Below are positions 61,699 to 64,000 of a DNA stretch of 64,000 nt, in pieces. Source of the DNA: Flexivirga endophytica (GTDB lineage: Bacteria; Actinomycetota; Actinomycetes; Actinomycetales; Dermatophilaceae); assembly GCF_014640635.1 (NCBI RefSeq), contig NZ_BMHI01000004.1, forward strand, positions 620,001-684,000. Direction: 5' to 3'. The notes beneath the pieces are model-generated. The model was not told where the DNA came from. It did not search any database and was given only the letters and a program-made list of their open reading frames with translations. The translations under genes and the position numbers were made by a program. Each line of letters opens with the position of its first letter. Position 1 is the stretch's first letter.

Positions 61699-62469
61699 AT
61701 GCAGGCGATCCGGATTCCACGGCAGCTGGCCAAAGCCGCGGCGCTGGCGGCGGCCGCTTCGGTCGCTGTGGCGGGCGTACAGCTCAACACGGCAACCTCG
61801 GCCCACGCGTCGACCACAAACGACACGGTGATGGCCACCACCCAGCGGATGGCCGGCCCCACCCTGAACACGACACAGGTGGGCTGGTATGGCAAGGGCT
61901 CGCACCTGAACCTGCAGTGCTACTCGCGCGGCCAATACGTCAAGGGCTACTACAGCCCCTGGATCCCCGGCGGCTGGGACAACCTCTGGTACAAGGTCAG
62001 CGACGGATACTGGGTCGCCGACGTCGACATCAACACCGGATCCGACAACCCGGTCACTGCCGCGTGCGCTCCACAGTCCACGCGAGCGACCCGGGCTGTG
62101 GCGTGGGCGGACTCGCAGGTCGGTTCGATGAGCTACCCGGGCCTGTGCGAGCTCTTCGTTGAGCGTGCCTACGGGACATCGGGACGCTACGCGTCGGCGA
62201 TCTCGGCCTACTATGCGCTGCGCGCCGCGGGACAGATCCACACCGGTTCCACTGGCATCCCGGCCGGTGCGCTCGTCTTCTCCGAAAGTCCGCAGTGGGA
62301 TTACGGATACGGTCACGTGATGCTGTCCCGAGGCAATGGGACATTCGTCTCCGGCGGGGCGTGGACCGGCGGCGGCAACCACAGCACTGTCCAGGTGTTC
62401 GGCAGCCCCGCGCCGACGGGGGGATATCTCGGCTGGGCCTACGCGCCGGCGGCCTGGCCGGGTCGCTGA
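61699..62469 (+). CDS. Secreted SH3-like plus CHAP/NlpC-type cysteine-peptidase-like protein
   Basis: A 256-residue exported protein: signal peptide (RQLAKAAALAAAASVAVAGVQLNTATSAHA), an SH3-like beta domain (about 55-125; VGWYGKGSHLNLQCYSRGQYVKGYY, LWYKVSDGYWVADVDINTG) and a papain-like domain with Cys in YPGLCELFVERAYG and His in GYGHVMLSRG. Probably binds or cuts cell-wall peptides. ATG 61699 follows AAAGGGG. It is divergent from the histidine kinase, so that pair may regulate it. Confidence 0.7.
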   Translation: MQAIRIPRQLAKAAALAAAASVAVAGVQLNTATSAHASTTNDTVMATTQRMAGPTLNTTQVGWYGKGSHLNLQCYSRGQYVKGYYSPWIPGGWDNLWYKVSDGYWVADVDINTGSDNPVTAACAPQSTRATRAVAWADSQVGSMSYPGLCELFVERAYGTSGRYASAISAYYALRAAGQIHTGSTGIPAGALVFSESPQWDYGYGHVMLSRGNGTFVSGGAWTGGGNHSTVQVFGSPAPTGGYLGWAYAPAAWPGR

Positions 62470-62657
62470 CGCTCCGAAGCTGATGACCGCGGGCCGTCGT
62501 CCACAGGCGTGTGGGCGACGGCCCACCAAATGTCACCAACGTCCTGTCTTCGCTGTCGTCAGCCCGATCGGTGCGAAAGCCCCGGGATCAGTCGGGCTGA
62601 TCGCAGCGTTCGGGCGAAGACATAACGCGGTGGTGCCCCAACTGGAACGATCAGGCC

Positions 62658-63857
62658 ATGACCGAAGCCGGGGAGGCCGGGCCGTTTCGCCGCCACTACG
62701 TGATGAGCCTGCGCGACGAAGTACCCGTACCTGCCGCCGGCTGGTCAATATTCCGCCACCCGCCAGAGTGCGCCGCTCAGGCCGAGCGTTCAGGTTGTGC
62801 CGGAGACGATTGCCGCGTCGCCGACGTGTGCCGCCTGTTCGTCTTCGACGGCACCGACGACGCGGGCATGGGCCAAGGGCTGCAGGACCTGATCGCTGTC
62901 GCGAACCGGCTGACCGGAACAGGCTCGAGTCCGCCCGCGCTGCAGAGCGTTCCGCGCCGCCGGGTCGTCGCTGTCACCGGCTCCCGGTGGCGCCATGGCG
63001 AGGATCCCAGCGACCACTACCAGCGGTGTTTCCGGCTTCTGCACGACACGGTCAACGCGTTGCGCCTGGCGACCGCGGCACGCACACCCAACGTGAGCAT
63101 CGAGCGTGTCTGGCCGCTCTACCTGATCGTGGACGAGACCGCCGACGGCTCGTACACCGCGCGCAACATCGTCGTGGTCGAACACGGTTTCCGGGCCACC
63201 TCCCCCGCCACGCCCGAACAGACCGCGCAGGCGCAGCAGCTCATCCTGGCTGGCTGGTCCCGCGAACCGGCCGAGATGTACCTGGAATTCAAGCTGGATA
63301 CGATGCGGGCAGCCGACACCGACGGCGACTACGTCGAATGCGTACTGAAAGCCGCAGCGGCGGCAGAGATACTCCTGAAGCACACCGCCTGGATGCTGAC
63401 GTGGGAGGCAACCGCGGTGCTGACCTCGGACCCCTCCCCCACGGCGGCGATGAGCATGGACCCGGATGTCAGACCCGCCTCACTCGTTGGCTCGGTCCTC
63501 GCGCCACGGCTGAAAGGAAACTGGGCCAGTGGCCACGGCCGCGGCCCGGTCGGTGGATGGCGCGCGAGCATCGCAACCCGGCGTAACGACGTGATCCACC
63601 GCGGCTACCGCCCTTCGGAGGCCGAGGCGCACGCGGCCGTGGCCGCACTGGTCGAACTGGAGCAGCACCTGCTCGACCGAATCGCCGCCCAAGGACATGT
63701 CTACCCGCGCACCGCATTACTGCTCGCAGGTCGGGACAGCCTGCACCGGCGGGGTGCGTGGGGGAAGGTCCGGGCAACGGACGCGGCCGAGAACCGGCAG
63801 ACGATGATCAGCCGATACCTGTCATGGCTTGATCACCACCTCGGGTCCTCCACCTGA
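62658..63857 (+). CDS. Hypothetical protein with C-terminal HEPN-like R-x4-H motif
   Basis: A 399-residue protein not otherwise recognised. The N-terminal third has four to five cysteines/histidines (HPPECAAQ, SGCAGDDCRVADVC) that could bind a metal. The C-terminal third is helical, with a long helix CVLKAAAAAEILLKHTAWML, a basic segment and RRNDVIHRGYRPSEAEAHAAVAALVELEQHLLD. R-x4-H (RNDVIH) followed by a helix is the hallmark of HEPN RNases and Apea-like HEPN domains. Cytoplasmic, no TM. Possibly a toxin or antiphage effector; unproven. Confidence 0.5.
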   Translation: MTEAGEAGPFRRHYVMSLRDEVPVPAAGWSIFRHPPECAAQAERSGCAGDDCRVADVCRLFVFDGTDDAGMGQGLQDLIAVANRLTGTGSSPPALQSVPRRRVVAVTGSRWRHGEDPSDHYQRCFRLLHDTVNALRLATAARTPNVSIERVWPLYLIVDETADGSYTARNIVVVEHGFRATSPATPEQTAQAQQLILAGWSREPAEMYLEFKLDTMRAADTDGDYVECVLKAAAAAEILLKHTAWMLTWEATAVLTSDPSPTAAMSMDPDVRPASLVGSVLAPRLKGNWASGHGRGPVGGWRASIATRRNDVIHRGYRPSEAEAHAAVAALVELEQHLLDRIAAQGHVYPRTALLLAGRDSLHRRGAWGKVRATDAAENRQTMISRYLSWLDHHLGSST

Positions 63858-63900
63858 CAGCGCATCAGCTGCCCGGCCCGGGCGTGAACCTCAAGTCGGC

Positions 63901-64000
63901 GCACGTGTCGGTGCTGCCTGGGACCATGACCCGGTGGGCAAGCAGCACTACATGCCAGCAGGTTTCATCGGCTACTTCGGCCAACCCCACGCCGAGAACC
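63901..64000 (+). other. Possible partial coding frame at window end
   Basis: A frame open to the window edge reads ARVGAAWDHDPVGKQHYMPA, then GFIGYFGQPHAEN, with normal codon use. It has no evident start after the previous stop, so it may be a gene remnant or use an unseen start. Not recognised. Confidence 0.25.

Larger units (their letters stand above)
54852..64000. mobile_element. Probable tRNA-integrated element, left part (right end beyond window)
   Basis: Bounded on the left by the tRNA 3' fragment, then a tyrosine integrase. Content differs from the catabolic genes before it: a DUF4192 protein, a pseudogene, a winged-helix/DUF3883 pair, an atypical two-component system, a secreted hydrolase-like protein and a HEPN-like protein. 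No conjugation, replication or phage structural genes are visible up to 64000, so the type and the true extent are unknown. It could be an old, partly decayed element. Confidence 0.45.

Overview
This is a window of high-GC actinobacterial chromosome. Gene families, Shine-Dalgarno spacing, frequent GTG starts, tight ATGA/GTGA gene overlaps and the mycobacterial-type genes (EchA8-like hydratase, Rv0909-like protein, DUF222-HNH protein) fit an aerobic soil or water member of the Micrococcales. A Dermacoccaceae or Intrasporangiaceae-like organism is my guess. The pentamer GTATG/CATAC looks strongly favoured throughout, even where it forces the rare Ile codon ATA.

Layout. (1) 1-4151: the end of what looks like a p-hydroxycinnamate (coumarate/ferulate) catabolic cluster: acyl-CoA ligase, amidohydrolase, MarR regulator and a drug/H+ antiporter-type transporter. 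(2) 4175-31562: mostly housekeeping and mixed genes: ThrRS, Ser/Thr kinase, P450, glycosyltransferase, mechanosensitive-type channel, a short aconitase-family protein, HhH-GPD protein, nucleotidyltransferase, GIY-YIG and HNH nucleases, an ECF42 sigma factor with its DGPF partner, GMC oxidoreductase, tRNA-Val(CAC), aminodeoxychorismate-lyase-like enzyme, two crotonase-fold enzymes, an I36/NlpC-P60 secreted hydrolase, an Rv0909-like protein, a protein built from only eight kinds of amino acid, and dodecin. (3) 31710-54207: an aromatic-acid supercluster. 4-Hydroxybenzoate is hydroxylated by PobA to protocatechuate, and PcaHG, PcaB and the PcaDC fusion take this to 3-oxoadipate. Benzoate goes through BenA, BenB and a BenC-FCD-BenD fusion to catechol, and CatA, CatB, CatC and CatD take it to the same 3-oxoadipate. 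PcaIJ and PcaF finish to succinyl-CoA and acetyl-CoA. Local regulators are one IclR, two LysR and one large LuxR (LAL) protein, and candidate operators are visible. A kynurenine-formamidase-like hydrolase ends the cat operon. A decayed TetR gene and another gene remnant lie between the pca and ben parts. (4) 54309-64000: a small glycine-zipper protein and a terminator, then a displaced 25-nt tRNA 3' end and a tyrosine integrase. These mark the left edge of a probable integrated element. Beyond are a DUF4192 protein, a wrecked dienelactone hydrolase, a winged-helix/DUF3883 pair, an atypical two-component system, a secreted cysteine-peptidase-like protein and a protein with a HEPN-like R-x4-H motif.

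The most unusual items are the BenC-FCD-BenD triple fusion, the eight-amino-acid repeat protein, the shared TTCCG-N5-CGGAA operators linking pobA, the IclR gene and a transporter 30 kb away, and the tRNA-associated element with nuclease-like cargo. All functional calls are from reading the sequence; no database search was run.
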